From: Novispirillum itersonii subsp. itersonii ATCC 12639
GTDB lineage: Bacteria > Pseudomonadota > Alphaproteobacteria > Rhodospirillales > Rhodospirillaceae
NCBI RefSeq assembly: GCF_000381985.1
Contig: NZ_KB907338.1
Span: 1 to 64,000, forward strand
DNA length: 64,000 nt
Reading direction: 5' to 3'
Made by a program: the position numbers and the translations under genes. The notes beneath the pieces are model-generated. The model ran no database searches. It had not been told where the DNA came from and saw nothing but the letters and a program-made list of their open reading frames with translations. Shown here piece by piece: positions 27,911 to 35,983 of this stretch (its first letter is position 1; the number at the start of each line of letters is the position of its first letter).

Positions 27911-28423
27911 ATGCCGTCCTCTCTGGTGTCGCACCGCTCTTTGCCGCTGCTGCTGCTGTGCCTTGTCGGTCTACAGGTGGCCTGCGCCGGATTTTTCTTC
28001 AGCGATGTGGTGTCTGATTATCTTGAAGACAGCGCCGCCGCCGCATCCCGTCTGCATCTGTATGTCGAGACGGCGGCGGCGGTGTCGCTGTTTGCCGCCA
28101 TTGTGGTGGAAGCCCGGCTGCTGGTGTGGCTGTTGCGGCGCAAGGCCCATCTGGAACAGGCGGCCAGCGTTGCCACACAGGCCCTGCATGAGGTGATCGA
28201 AGCCCACTTCGACCGCTGGAAGCTGACCCCGGCGGAGCGGGACATCGCCCTGTTTCTGGTAAAAGGGCTGTCGATTGCTGAAATCGCACAGGCGCGGGGC
28301 AATGCCGAGGGCACGGTCAAATCGCACCTGAACGCCATCTACCGCAAATCCGGCACCACCGGGCGGGGGGAATTGCTGAGTCTGGTGATCGACGGCCTGC
28401 TGGCCCCGGCGGAACCCCCCTGA
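27911..28423 (+). CDS. Membrane-anchored LuxR-type HTH regulator
   Basis: 170 residues: two hydrophobic segments (LPLLLLCLVGLQVACAGFFF and TAAAVSLFAAIVVEARLLVWLL), a short coiled linker, then a C-terminal LuxR HTH (LTPAERDIALFLVKGLSIAEIAQARGNAEGTVKSHLNAIYRK region, about 100-155). No receiver domain is present, so it would sense through the membrane part or by protein contact. A strong AGGAGG site lies six bases upstream. Adjacent PepSY and cytochrome b561 genes suggest redox-linked regulation, by context only. Confidence 0.88.
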   Translation: MPSSLVSHRSLPLLLLCLVGLQVACAGFFFSDVVSDYLEDSAAAASRLHLYVETAAAVSLFAAIVVEARLLVWLLRRKAHLEQAASVATQALHEVIEAHFDRWKLTPAERDIALFLVKGLSIAEIAQARGNAEGTVKSHLNAIYRKSGTTGRGELLSLVIDGLLAPAEPP

Positions 28424-28434
28424 ACCGGCCCGCT

Positions 28435-28466
28435 CAGGCGTGTCTGGTTTCAGGCATGTGTGGTTT
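28435..28466. repeat. Two 16-bp tandem repeats at the siaD stop codon
   Basis: CAGGCGTGTCTGGTTT is followed by CAGGCATGTGTGGTTT, two mismatches apart. The second copy spans the minus-strand siaD stop codon (28450-28452); the first lies just beyond it. It resembles the duplication at the hydroxylase stop codon at 9151. Confidence 0.8.
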
Positions 28467-29277
28467 CAGGGGTGGGGGCCGGGGCGCGTTCAATCCGGTT
28501 GCGGCCATTGCGTTTGGCGGTCAGCAGGGCACTGTCGGCCCGGCTGAGGGTGGCGGTGACCGGGGTGCCCGGCACATGTTCGGCCAGCCCGGCGCTGGCG
28601 GTGACGGATCCGGTTGGGTGTGGCTCCGGCACATGGACCCCGCTCAGCCGTCCGCACACCCGTTCCACCACCTGCACGGCGGTTTCCAGCGAGGTTTCCG
28701 GCAGCAGCAGCACAAACTCTTCACCGCCCCAGCGCCCGGCGCAGTCCTGCTCCCGCAGTTCCGCCCCCATGGCGTGGGCCAGCTCGATCAGCACGGAATC
28801 CCCGACATCATGGCCGCAGGTGTCGTTGATGCGCTTGAAGTGGTCGATGTCGATCATCACCACGGTAAAGCTGCGGCCATAGCGGTCGGCGCGCTCGGCC
28901 TCTGACTTCAGGCGTTCGGTCAGCAGGCGGCGGTTGGGCAGGCGGGTCAGGCTGTCGTGGGTCGATGCCTCGGTCAGTGCCACGTTCAGATCGCGCATCA
29001 TCGACTGATAGCGGTCAGAGATCCGGGCCAGCTTTTCCAGCCGCCGCAGGTCGCGTTCCATCCGTTCCTGCAGGCCCAGTTCCCGCTGGCGGGCCATGCT
29101 CTGGAATGCGTCGGACACGCGGGCGATGCGGTCCAGCCGCCGTTCCAGATCGCGGTGGGTTTCCCACAGGTCCGCCAGCGCCTGCCGCAGGGGGTGGCCG
29201 TCATGCTCCGGCGCGGCAAGCAGCTGCTCAATCCGGTCTTCAAGGGGGGACGGCGGCGGCGGAAAGGCAGAGGTCAT
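28450..29277 (-). CDS. siaD: Diguanylate cyclase SiaD
   Basis: A 275-residue soluble cyclase: an N-terminal coiled coil (about 40-105) and a GGDEF domain with an intact RWGGEEF signature. REQD, five residues before it, is an RxxD product-inhibition site. It is the last gene of a four-gene set whose order matches siaABCD of Pseudomonas, where SiaC binds and activates SiaD through the helical region. It starts 12 bp after siaC, with a GAGGA ribosome site. Confidence 0.92.
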   Translation of the reverse strand: MTSAFPPPPSPLEDRIEQLLAAPEHDGHPLRQALADLWETHRDLERRLDRIARVSDAFQSMARQRELGLQERMERDLRRLEKLARISDRYQSMMRDLNVALTEASTHDSLTRLPNRRLLTERLKSEAERADRYGRSFTVVMIDIDHFKRINDTCGHDVGDSVLIELAHAMGAELREQDCAGRWGGEEFVLLLPETSLETAVQVVERVCGRLSGVHVPEPHPTGSVTASAGLAEHVPGTPVTATLSRADSALLTAKRNGRNRIERAPAPTPETTHA

Positions 29278-29289
29278 GGGGGCCGGTCC

Positions 29290-29667
29290 TCAGGCCGAGG
29301 GTTCGATACGGAACGGGAAAGTGCAGTCCTCACGGAATTCTTCCGCCAGCTCCCCGACCCGTTCGTTGCGGCGGTCGTAGCACCAGCGCACGGCAACCTG
29401 CTGCCCGTTGGCGTGGGCGGTTTCCAGCCGGTCGAAGATATCCATCATCGCCTTGATGCTGCTGGTATTAAGGTACAGCAGGTGCAGATCAAGGGTCAGC
29501 GGGCGGCCGGTGGTGGATAAAAACGCTTCGATCCAGTCAAACACCGGACGGAACTGTTCGTAGGAATTTTCGGGGTAGGAATCCCCCTCCATGAACAGCG
29601 TGCCTTCTTCCCAGTTGGCGCGGATCGTGGGGGTGGACTGGCTGCCGGGGGTTTCAAAACTCTGCAT
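29290..29667 (-). CDS. siaC: SiaC (DUF1987) activator of SiaD
   Basis: A 125-residue DUF1987 protein. The signature GDSYPENSYEQFRPVFDWIE and the LYLNTSSIKAMMDIFD segment are present. The Thr in NTSS corresponds to the residue phosphorylated by SiaB and dephosphorylated by SiaA in the characterised system, where unphosphorylated SiaC activates SiaD. Position in the operon fits that role. Confidence 0.94.
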   Translation of the reverse strand: MQSFETPGSQSTPTIRANWEEGTLFMEGDSYPENSYEQFRPVFDWIEAFLSTTGRPLTLDLHLLYLNTSSIKAMMDIFDRLETAHANGQQVAVRWCYDRRNERVGELAEEFREDCTFPFRIEPSA

Positions 29668-29731
29668 CGGGGGGCCTCGGGGGGGAACTGTCAGCGTTAT
29701 CGGATGGGCGGAACGCGGGGGGAAAAGGGGA

Positions 29732-30271
29732 TCAGATCACGGCGCGCAGGCTGAAGAAAGCCCGCCCGTCCGGCAGCGTGTGCAGGCTGGCCTGCAGGGG
29801 GGCGCTGGCGGTGCGGGCGACATGGATCAGCCCCAGACCGGCGCCGCTGCTGGAGTCTGGCCGGGGTTTGCGCAGCTGTTCCTTATACAGGGCCTTCAGG
29901 GCGGCTTTGTCCAGCCCGGCCAGCTGATCAACCAGCGTACAGACGGCGGCCCCGTCCTGCGGCTCGATCAGATTACCGGCACAGATCACATACCGGCCAT
30001 CGGCCTCGCGGGAGATCACCACGGTTGCCCCGGCGTCCTGCTCCGACCAGGCCCGGGCGTGGGTGTAATGGCGGATGTTCTGCGTCAGCTCGATATAAAC
30101 CCCGAACACATCCATGGCAGCGGAAGGGTGGGCCTGATCGGCGGTCAGATAATTCTTCAGGGCGTTGCCGATTTCCTCGATCAGGCTGCGGGACATCGGC
30201 CCGTTGAAGCACAGCATGATCCGGGTCTGGTTAAAGCGCTCTCGCAGTGAAAACAGGTCAATCGGGTCCAT
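29732..30271 (-). CDS. siaB: SiaB (DUF6272) protein kinase for SiaC
   Basis: A 179-residue GHKL-like protein of the SiaB family. It shows the N-terminal FNGPMSRSLIEEIG, an ATPase-like region (VYIELTQNIRHYTHARAW) and a C-terminal GAGLGLIHVART motif. The start is ATG at 30271 with AGGA seven bases upstream. It lies between siaA and siaC and should phosphorylate SiaC. Confidence 0.92.
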   Translation of the reverse strand: MDPIDLFSLRERFNQTRIMLCFNGPMSRSLIEEIGNALKNYLTADQAHPSAAMDVFGVYIELTQNIRHYTHARAWSEQDAGATVVISREADGRYVICAGNLIEPQDGAAVCTLVDQLAGLDKAALKALYKEQLRKPRPDSSSGAGLGLIHVARTASAPLQASLHTLPDGRAFFSLRAVI

Positions 30272-30352
30272 CGGGATGTCCTGCGGCGGCAGTCGGGGGG
30301 GATGGGCGGAGGGGAATAGGCACATGATAACGCAGACAAAACGCTTCGCATA

Positions 30353-32380
30353 CTACTTCAGGCGGACGCACAGGGCGGTCATGTCATCCCGCTGGGGCAG
30401 CGGGCCCTGATAGTCGGTGACGGCGGCGGCCAGCGCGGCGATCTGCGCGGCGGCGCCGCCCGTGCCGTGCGTCAGCACCACATCCAGCAGGCGGTGCCGC
30501 CCGAAGCCGAACCCTTCCGGCCCGCCCGACTGGTCAAGGATGCCATCGCTGACCATATACAGGCACTGTCCGGCGATCAGTGGAATTTCGGCGGTGCTGA
30601 AGGTGGCCGGTTTGCCATCCCCCAGAGAGCGGCGGCTGCCGGTGGCGCAGTCAATCACGTCGGCGCGGGTCACCGCGCCGGGCGGGCGGCTGTACAGGTC
30701 AATCCGCGCCCCGGAGAAGACAGCGCGGCGGCGGGCGGTGTCAATCATCAGCAGCCCGGCATCGACCCCGGTGGCGAAAAACCGGCTGTCTCCGGCCGGG
30801 CCGATCAGCGGGCTGTCGCGCAGCAGGGCATCCAGCCGGGTCAGCACCGCCGCCGGATCCCCGGGGGGCGTGTCCGCCAGCGCCTGTTCCAGCGCCGCAT
30901 GGGTGCGCATGGTCATCAGCGCCCCCGGCACCCCATGGCCGGCACAGTCAAACAGGCCAAGGATCAGGGTATCCCCGATCCGGCGGGAGAAATGAAAATC
31001 CCCGCCGACCACGTCCTTGGGCTGCCACAGCCAGCCGATATCAACGGCGGCATCGGTGCAGGCCACGTCTTTGGCCAGCAGGCCGCGCTGGATCAGGCGG
31101 GCGTAATCAAGGGAATCGCTGATCTGCCGCTGGGCGACGGTCATCACCCGGTTGGCCTCGGCCAGATCGCGGGTCCGTTCCTCCACCCGCTGTTCCAGCG
31201 TCTGGGTGGTGCGCTGCACCTCCTGCGCCATAAAGCGGAACATCCGGCTGAGATCACCGAATTCATCGCGGCGGTTTTCCGGCAGTGGCATGTCATACCG
31301 GCCCTGACCCACCGCCAGCACACCGCGTTGCAGCTGATGCAGCGGGCGCAGCACCATCCGCGACACCACCAGCCCGATGCCCAGCACCGCCGCCAGCAGC
31401 AGCAGGGCAGTGACCACCGCGCCGACGATCAGGGTCTGCATCCGGGCCGGCTGCACGGCGGCGGGGTCAAAGGCGTTGACCACATACCACTGGATTTCTT
31501 CCAGATAGGTGATCGCCAGCAGGCGGGGGGCGCCATCCATCTGGACGCTGAGCAGCTCAATTGATTTGTCGATGGCGGTGGTGCGGACCATGGCGGCGCG
31601 CAGGGCGTCGGCATCCTGCGGGCTCAGCCCGGCGAGCAGATTGGTCTGGCGGTCCTCGATGCCCCCGGCGCCGGAATTCATGGCCACCCGTGACCAGTCG
31701 GGATGCATCTGGATGGCCCCGTTGCGGTTGATGGCCATCGGTGTGATGCCGCTGCCAAGGCTGTCCCGGTAATCCTGTAACAGGCCGGTCAGGTCGATGC
31801 CGGTCCCGGCAACGCCCAGCCGCCGCGCGACCGCCGGATCATCGCTGTCGGTGACGGCCACGTTAAACCAGACCTTGACCCCCTTCACCGCCGGATCGGT
31901 ATCAACGTTGATGTTATAGGCCGCACGGGCGGCCATCGAGGTGAAGAACCAGTCATTCGCCGGATTGCCGCTGCGCATCCGGTAGCGCGCCTGCGATGAT
32001 TCCGGGCCGCTGCGGTCATTGAGGTAATAGTTCAGGGTGCTGGCGCTGCCGACAAAATACAGGCCGTCCTCGAAGGACTGGCTGTAGCTGCGGGCCTCGG
32101 TGAAGAAGCGGCGGACCTTGCCGGGGTCGGTTTCGTCGGCCAGCCAGTCGCGGGTCGATGTCAGGCTGGCAAAGCGGCGGGCCAGCGCCAGCTGGCGGCT
32201 GACCGGCGCGACCAGACGTTCCCGCGCTAGCGCGGTGGTGGTCTGGGCGTACTGTTCGACAAAAAAGGCCTGAACGCCGCCGACCACCTGCCAGCTGACC
32301 GCCGTGGCAACCAGCAGGACCAGCAGGCTGACCAGCCCCATCAGGAGCAGGGATTTGGCCCTTAAGCCAAAAGTCGCCAT
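30353..32380 (-). CDS. siaA: SiaA membrane sensor phosphatase (HAMP-PP2C/SpoIIE)
   Basis: 675 residues: N-terminal membrane helix, periplasmic sensor (about 40-310, with Cache-like FTSMAARAAYNINVD), a second helix (TALLLLAAVLGIGLVVSRMV), HAMP with a coiled coil, then a SpoIIE-type PP2C phosphatase (VVGGDFHFSRR, LFDCAGHGVPGALMTM, MVSDGILDQ). It would dephosphorylate SiaC in response to a periplasmic cue and so raise c-di-GMP. It is the first gene of siaABCD; the 468-bp region upstream holds candidate operators. Confidence 0.94.
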   Translation of the reverse strand: MATFGLRAKSLLLMGLVSLLVLLVATAVSWQVVGGVQAFFVEQYAQTTTALARERLVAPVSRQLALARRFASLTSTRDWLADETDPGKVRRFFTEARSYSQSFEDGLYFVGSASTLNYYLNDRSGPESSQARYRMRSGNPANDWFFTSMAARAAYNINVDTDPAVKGVKVWFNVAVTDSDDPAVARRLGVAGTGIDLTGLLQDYRDSLGSGITPMAINRNGAIQMHPDWSRVAMNSGAGGIEDRQTNLLAGLSPQDADALRAAMVRTTAIDKSIELLSVQMDGAPRLLAITYLEEIQWYVVNAFDPAAVQPARMQTLIVGAVVTALLLLAAVLGIGLVVSRMVLRPLHQLQRGVLAVGQGRYDMPLPENRRDEFGDLSRMFRFMAQEVQRTTQTLEQRVEERTRDLAEANRVMTVAQRQISDSLDYARLIQRGLLAKDVACTDAAVDIGWLWQPKDVVGGDFHFSRRIGDTLILGLFDCAGHGVPGALMTMRTHAALEQALADTPPGDPAAVLTRLDALLRDSPLIGPAGDSRFFATGVDAGLLMIDTARRRAVFSGARIDLYSRPPGAVTRADVIDCATGSRRSLGDGKPATFSTAEIPLIAGQCLYMVSDGILDQSGGPEGFGFGRHRLLDVVLTHGTGGAAAQIAALAAAVTDYQGPLPQRDDMTALCVRLK

Positions 32381-32848
32381 CAGATCAGCGCTCCCTGAGA
32401 TGATATCGGTTCATGCCCCGGTTTCTGCCGGATGCCTGTTGGACCGGTACTTTAACATCCTGTCAGACAACCGCAATTTCTCCGTGTCGCTGCCCTTACG
32501 GTCCCCCGCCTGTTCCGGGAGGCCGGGCACGGTCCTCATGGTTGTAAAATATTGAATACACTTTTAAAGCGTGTTGCCGGAACCTCGGCAGGGTGGGTTT
32601 TTGCGAGGGCTTCCGGCGGTGCGTGCCCCTTTTATCAGATGAGAGATAGTCTTAAAGATTTAAGACTATAAAGCTGTGACGATGCAGCAACATTTTGGCC
32701 GTTTGCTGTCTGCAGGGCAGTATACCGGGGCTGATCCGCCCGCCGGGAGAGGGAGGGTGGGTCCCGAGTCCCGGCCTGTCTCCATAAAAAAGCGGTTGGG
32801 TCGTAGTCATCATGGCGGACCCGTTGCAGACCGCGTTGCTGTTGCGGG
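32381..32848. other. Regulatory region upstream of siaA
   Basis: 468 bp without a credible gene. It contains AT-rich promoter-like sequence (about 32540-32575, TTGTAAAATATTG and ACACTTTTAAAGCGTGT) and a 24-bp palindrome at 32646-32669. A plus-strand frame from 32676 is open but lacks coding character. Confidence 0.55.
32646..32669. promoter_or_regulatory. 24-bp palindrome, likely operator
   Basis: Perfect 11-base arms ATAGTCTTAAA and TTTAAGACTAT flank a GA centre. Its AT-richness stands out against the surroundings. It is 266 bp upstream of the siaA start and 180 bp downstream of the small unknown gene at 32849-33154. A dimeric regulator site is the simplest reading. Confidence 0.65.
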
Positions 32849-33154
32849 TCAGGGGGTGTCCGGTCCGGTCCGCCTGCGCCGGAGGGGGCGGGGCAGCATT
32901 GCCTGCGCCTGGTCCCGGAAGCGACGGTCCGCCTCGAGGGACGCGATCAGCACATCGGCAAGGGGGCCGGTGATCCGGCTCAGGCGTGGCGGGGCCAGCG
33001 GGTGCCGCCGCTTTTCGGCATAAACCGCCAGCACCATCGCATCGCCGGTCGGGGTCCCGGCATCGTGATAGCGACAGATTTCAGCGGTGACGTCGATCTG
33101 CTGGATCAGCGTTCCGTCATCGGTGCGCAGGGTGACGGTCCAGTCCAGATACAT
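32849..33154 (-). CDS. Hypothetical protein downstream of S24 repressor
   Basis: A 101-residue, basic, soluble protein (MYLDWTVTLRTDDGTLIQQID at the start; RRHPLAPPRLSRITGPLADVL in the middle; RPLRRRRTG near the end). I recognise no family. ATG at 33154 has GGAG eight bases upstream. It lies 99 bp downstream of the repressor on the same strand and could be co-transcribed. Confidence 0.6.
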   Translation of the reverse strand: MYLDWTVTLRTDDGTLIQQIDVTAEICRYHDAGTPTGDAMVLAVYAEKRRHPLAPPRLSRITGPLADVLIASLEADRRFRDQAQAMLPRPLRRRRTGPDTP

Positions 33155-33253
33155 AGCGGGGCTCCGGCAGGGAAAGAGGGAAATAATTGCGCCTATCGCA
33201 ATTTTTCGCAACGTTCCGGGGGGTGCCGTCAAGCCCGGCTGCCGGGGCGGCCC

Positions 33254-33997
33254 TCAGCCGATATTGCGCCCCAGCCACAGCACCCGGCCAATGACCGCCA
33301 GATCTTCCGGTCCGACTCCGTCGGTGTTGCCGTAGGCGGGGTTGTCACTGCGGATGGAGAAGGTGCGGCTGCTGGGGGCCCAGATCAGGCGTTTGACCAT
33401 CAGTTCGTCAGAGATGGCATAGCGGATCACATACAGCCCGTCGCGGGTCCAGCGGGTGACGGTGCGGTCGATCAGCACATGGTCGCCGTGGTGCAGGGTT
33501 GGCTCCATACTGTCGCCGGAAACCTGGATCACGGCCAGCTGCTCGGTCGGGGCCTGTGTGACCCGGCGCAGCCATTCCCAGCGGAAGGCGCTGAAGCAGA
33601 CCGGGGCCGTCTCGGGGTTGACGGCCCCGTCCCCGGCGGCGGCCCGGGCCTCGTAGACCGGCACCATGGCGAATTCATCGGTCAGTGAGGGGGGCTGGCG
33701 CCACGGCGGCAGGCCGTGCGGTGCAGCAAAGCCGGAAAGGGTGGCGGCCCCCTGACGATGCGGCGGTGGTCCGGCCTGTTCCCCGCCCTGTTCCCCGGGG
33801 GGGGCAGGGGACAGGTCATCGCTTGCCGGCAGGCCGAGGTAATCCCGGATTGCGGCCAGCTCATGGGCTTTGATCTGCCGTTCGCCTTTCAGCATACGGT
33901 TGATCGCGGCGGGGTCCAGCCCCATGGCTCTGGCCAGACCGCGCTGGCTTTTACCCGGGGCCTGCAGGGCTTTTTTGAGAGTGTCGATCAAAGTCAT
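33254..33997 (-). CDS. XRE-HTH / S24 peptidase repressor (CI/LexA-like)
   Basis: 247 residues: an N-terminal XRE helix-turn-helix (RGLARAMGLDPAAINRMLKGERQIKAHELAAI, about 19-50), a Pro-rich linker, and a C-terminal S24 domain. The catalytic Ser is in VSGDSMEPTLHHGDHVLID and the partner Lys in LMVKRLIW. Such proteins self-cleave after DNA damage and derepress targets. The region upstream separates it from a divergent HTH gene and contains a palindrome. It may be a relic of a mobile element or a stress switch; no other phage genes are present. Confidence 0.92.
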   Translation of the reverse strand: MTLIDTLKKALQAPGKSQRGLARAMGLDPAAINRMLKGERQIKAHELAAIRDYLGLPASDDLSPAPPGEQGGEQAGPPPHRQGAATLSGFAAPHGLPPWRQPPSLTDEFAMVPVYEARAAAGDGAVNPETAPVCFSAFRWEWLRRVTQAPTEQLAVIQVSGDSMEPTLHHGDHVLIDRTVTRWTRDGLYVIRYAISDELMVKRLIWAPSSRTFSIRSDNPAYGNTDGVGPEDLAVIGRVLWLGRNIG

Positions 33998-34044
33998 GGT
34001 TGCATTATTGGTGTTTTATCACTGATGCGATATTGCGCTTTTAG

Positions 34045-34060
34045 CATTGACATGTCGATG
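34045..34060. promoter_or_regulatory. 16-bp imperfect palindrome between divergent regulators
   Basis: CATTGACATGTCGATG has a single mismatched pair (T4/G13) around the core GACATGTC. It lies in the 208-bp gap between the S24 repressor (start 33997) and the HTH protein (start 34206), and its TTGACA could double as a -35 element on the plus strand. It is a candidate operator for the repressor. Confidence 0.5.
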
Positions 34061-34205
34061 CAAAAAACGCAACTATCCAACAACGCGAACGGCGGAGACG
34101 GATGCTCTCTCCGACTGCGTACCAGCACAAGACAGCCTTGCTGCCCGGGGGTCATGACCTGAGACCGACCCGGCGGCGGAGGCACGCCGAACAGGAAGAT
34201 CTACC

Positions 34206-34814
34206 ATGACTGCTTTTAACACCGCCGCCGGGGGGGACCGGCTGCGACTGCCAACGTCTGTCCATAGCCCGGGGGGCCGGGCTTTCCGGCGCAGCCCGCG
34301 GGTCGGGCCGCCGCCTTTGCCTGCGGTTCCGCCCTGCCGGGCTGACCGGTCGGGAGGGGCGGTGGCCGGTGATCCGGAACAGGGGGCGCGGGCCCGTGCC
34401 GGGCGTCCGGCGTCCTCGGCTGTGCCACCGCCGCCGCCGCCGGTCCGCCGTGATCCGGTCCGCAATACCATCGACTGGTCGCAGGATCTGGTTGACTGGC
34501 TGTATGCCTGCCGGATTGACGGGATTCCGGTCGCGGTGCTGGCCCGGACCATCGGCTGCTCGACGCAGACGGTGTTTACCCAGTTTCACCGCGATCCGCG
34601 TGGGGTGCCGGAACCGGCGTCACGGACGCGCCAGCGCGTCAGCCCGCGTGACTTTGTCCGCTGGGGGCGGGGTCTGGCGGAAGACATGCCCGCTGAGGTG
34701 CTGGAGCGTGAGGTGCGGCGCGTCCGCCCCGGCACCGCGCCGGTCGGCCCGCTGACCCGGCTGACCCCCCGGCCCCGGATCGGGCGGGCGCTTGATTTCA
34801 GCGATGACACCTGA
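34206..34814 (+). CDS. Unknown HTH-like basic protein
   Basis: A 202-residue Arg/Pro-rich protein. The first 85 residues are low-complexity. The middle (DWSQDLVDWLYACRIDGIPV, then AVLARTIGCSTQTVFTQFHRD, about 89-130) looks like a helix-turn-helix and distantly recalls the opening of GcrA-type regulators. AGGA lies about eight bases before the ATG. It is divergent from the S24 repressor, so it may be under its control. I cannot name the family. Confidence 0.65.
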   Translation: MTAFNTAAGGDRLRLPTSVHSPGGRAFRRSPRVGPPPLPAVPPCRADRSGGAVAGDPEQGARARAGRPASSAVPPPPPPVRRDPVRNTIDWSQDLVDWLYACRIDGIPVAVLARTIGCSTQTVFTQFHRDPRGVPEPASRTRQRVSPRDFVRWGRGLAEDMPAEVLEREVRRVRPGTAPVGPLTRLTPRPRIGRALDFSDDT

Positions 34815-34859
34815 CCGGGGGCAGACGGGGGGGCTGGTCAAGGGGAAGGGAACACAAAA

Positions 34860-34890
34860 ACGCAGCGGCCCGGGTGGACCGCTGCGTTTT
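34860..34890. terminator. Bidirectional terminator after the HTH gene
   Basis: A stem of ACGCAGCGG with CCGCTGCGT is followed by TTTT and preceded by AAAAA, so it can serve both strands. It directly precedes the second hairpin-repeat array. Confidence 0.85.
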
Positions 34891-34897
34891 ATATTGT

Positions 34898-35185
34898 GGC
34901 GCGTGAGGCAAGCGGGCGGACGCCCGCGCCCGGCGTGTGAGGGAATAAGCAAACGGAAGCCCGGCAGGGCCGGGCTGACTGGCCCATTGAGGGCCCGCGC
35001 GACCATTCGCGCGTGAGGCAAGCGGGCGGACGCCCGCGCCCGCCGCCTGAGGGACCAAACAAACGGAAGCCCGGCAGGGCCGGGCTGACTGGCCCATTGA
35101 GGGCCCGCGCGACCATTCGCGCGTGAGGCAAGCGGGCGGACGCCCGCGCCCGCCGCCTGAGGGACCAAACAAATAAGGGACTAAA
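34898..35185 (-). repeat. Second array of ~110-bp multi-hairpin repeats
   Basis: One partial unit (about 34898-34950) and two full type A units (about 34954-35058 and 35062-35172), in reverse orientation to those at 23231-23800, with the tail to 35185 carrying repeat-end sequence. The four-hairpin order is the same; the two full units are almost identical. The array fills the gap between a plus-strand HTH gene and a minus-strand transporter gene, again between convergent genes. Confidence 0.93.
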
Positions 35186-35206
35186 CAAAAAAGCTACAGA
35201 AAAAAC

Positions 35207-35983
35207 TTAGGCCGGCCGTTCCTGCCCGTCTTTGGGCTTCCAGGTGATCAGGCGGCCTTCCAGCCAGGTCAGCAGGGTGTCGATGATCAGCACGAACATC
35301 GCCAGCACCACAATCCCGGCAAACACGCCGACGGCGTCGAAGTTGCCTTCCGACTGGGCAATCAGATGCCCCAGCCCGGCGGAGGACCCAAGGTATTCGC
35401 CGATGATGGCCCCGACCACGGCAAACCCGACCGAGGTCCGCAGCGATGACAGAATCCAGGTCGCGGCGGCGGGCAGATAGACATGGCGCAGCATGTCAAA
35501 CCGGCTGGCCCCCAGAATGCGCGAGTTGGACAGGATCACCGGGTTGACTTCCCGCACCCCCTGCAGGGCGTTGAAGAAGGTGATGAAGAACACCAGCGTC
35601 ACCGCCAGCGCCACTTTCGACCACAGCCCCAGACCCAGCCACAGCACGAACACCGGGGCGAGAACCACGCGGGGGATGGCGTTGACGGCCTTGATGAAGG
35701 GGTCAAGAATGCGCGCGGCCCGGCGGGCAAGGCCCAGCCACACACCGATCACCACCCCCAGCAGGGTGCCGAAGACATAGCCCAGCACGGTTTCCAGCAC
35801 CGTGATGTTCAGGTGACGGTAAAAAGAGGTGTCGCTGACCCATTCCACCACCTTGCCGCCGATCGCCAGCGGCGAGGGGAAGAAGAACGGGTCAATCACC
35901 CCGGCGGTCACCCCCAGTTCCCAGCCGCCGAACAGGACCACCACCAGAAGCAGCTGGATCAGCCGGTCACGGATGTTGAGCAT
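35207..35983 (-). CDS. ABC transporter permease (SsuC/TauC-like)
   Basis: A 258-residue inner membrane permease with about six helices. The conserved cytoplasmic loop is visible (GASRFDMLRHVYLPAAATWILSSLRTSVGFAVVGAIIGEYLGSS, given here as landmarks at about 155-198). It belongs to the nitrate/sulfonate/taurine class. Its start overlaps the end of the ATPase gene by 17 bp. It completes a transporter with the ATPase and binding protein upstream. Confidence 0.94.
   Translation of the reverse strand: MLNIRDRLIQLLLVVVLFGGWELGVTAGVIDPFFFPSPLAIGGKVVEWVSDTSFYRHLNITVLETVLGYVFGTLLGVVIGVWLGLARRAARILDPFIKAVNAIPRVVLAPVFVLWLGLGLWSKVALAVTLVFFITFFNALQGVREVNPVILSNSRILGASRFDMLRHVYLPAAATWILSSLRTSVGFAVVGAIIGEYLGSSAGLGHLIAQSEGNFDAVGVFAGIVVLAMFVLIIDTLLTWLEGRLITWKPKDGQERPA

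Noticed and set aside
32676-33023. Possible plus-strand gene after the palindrome
   Set aside because: It overlaps the better-supported minus-strand gene at 32849-33154, has no ribosome site and shows no domain.
33254-34814. Prophage
   Set aside because: Only a repressor, a short unknown protein and an HTH protein are present; no integrase, structural genes or attachment sites were seen.
34620-35188. Minus-strand open frames across the second repeat array (repeated GPSMGQSARPCRAS peptides)
   Set aside because: Same reason as the first array; the translated repeat is an artefact of the DNA repeat.
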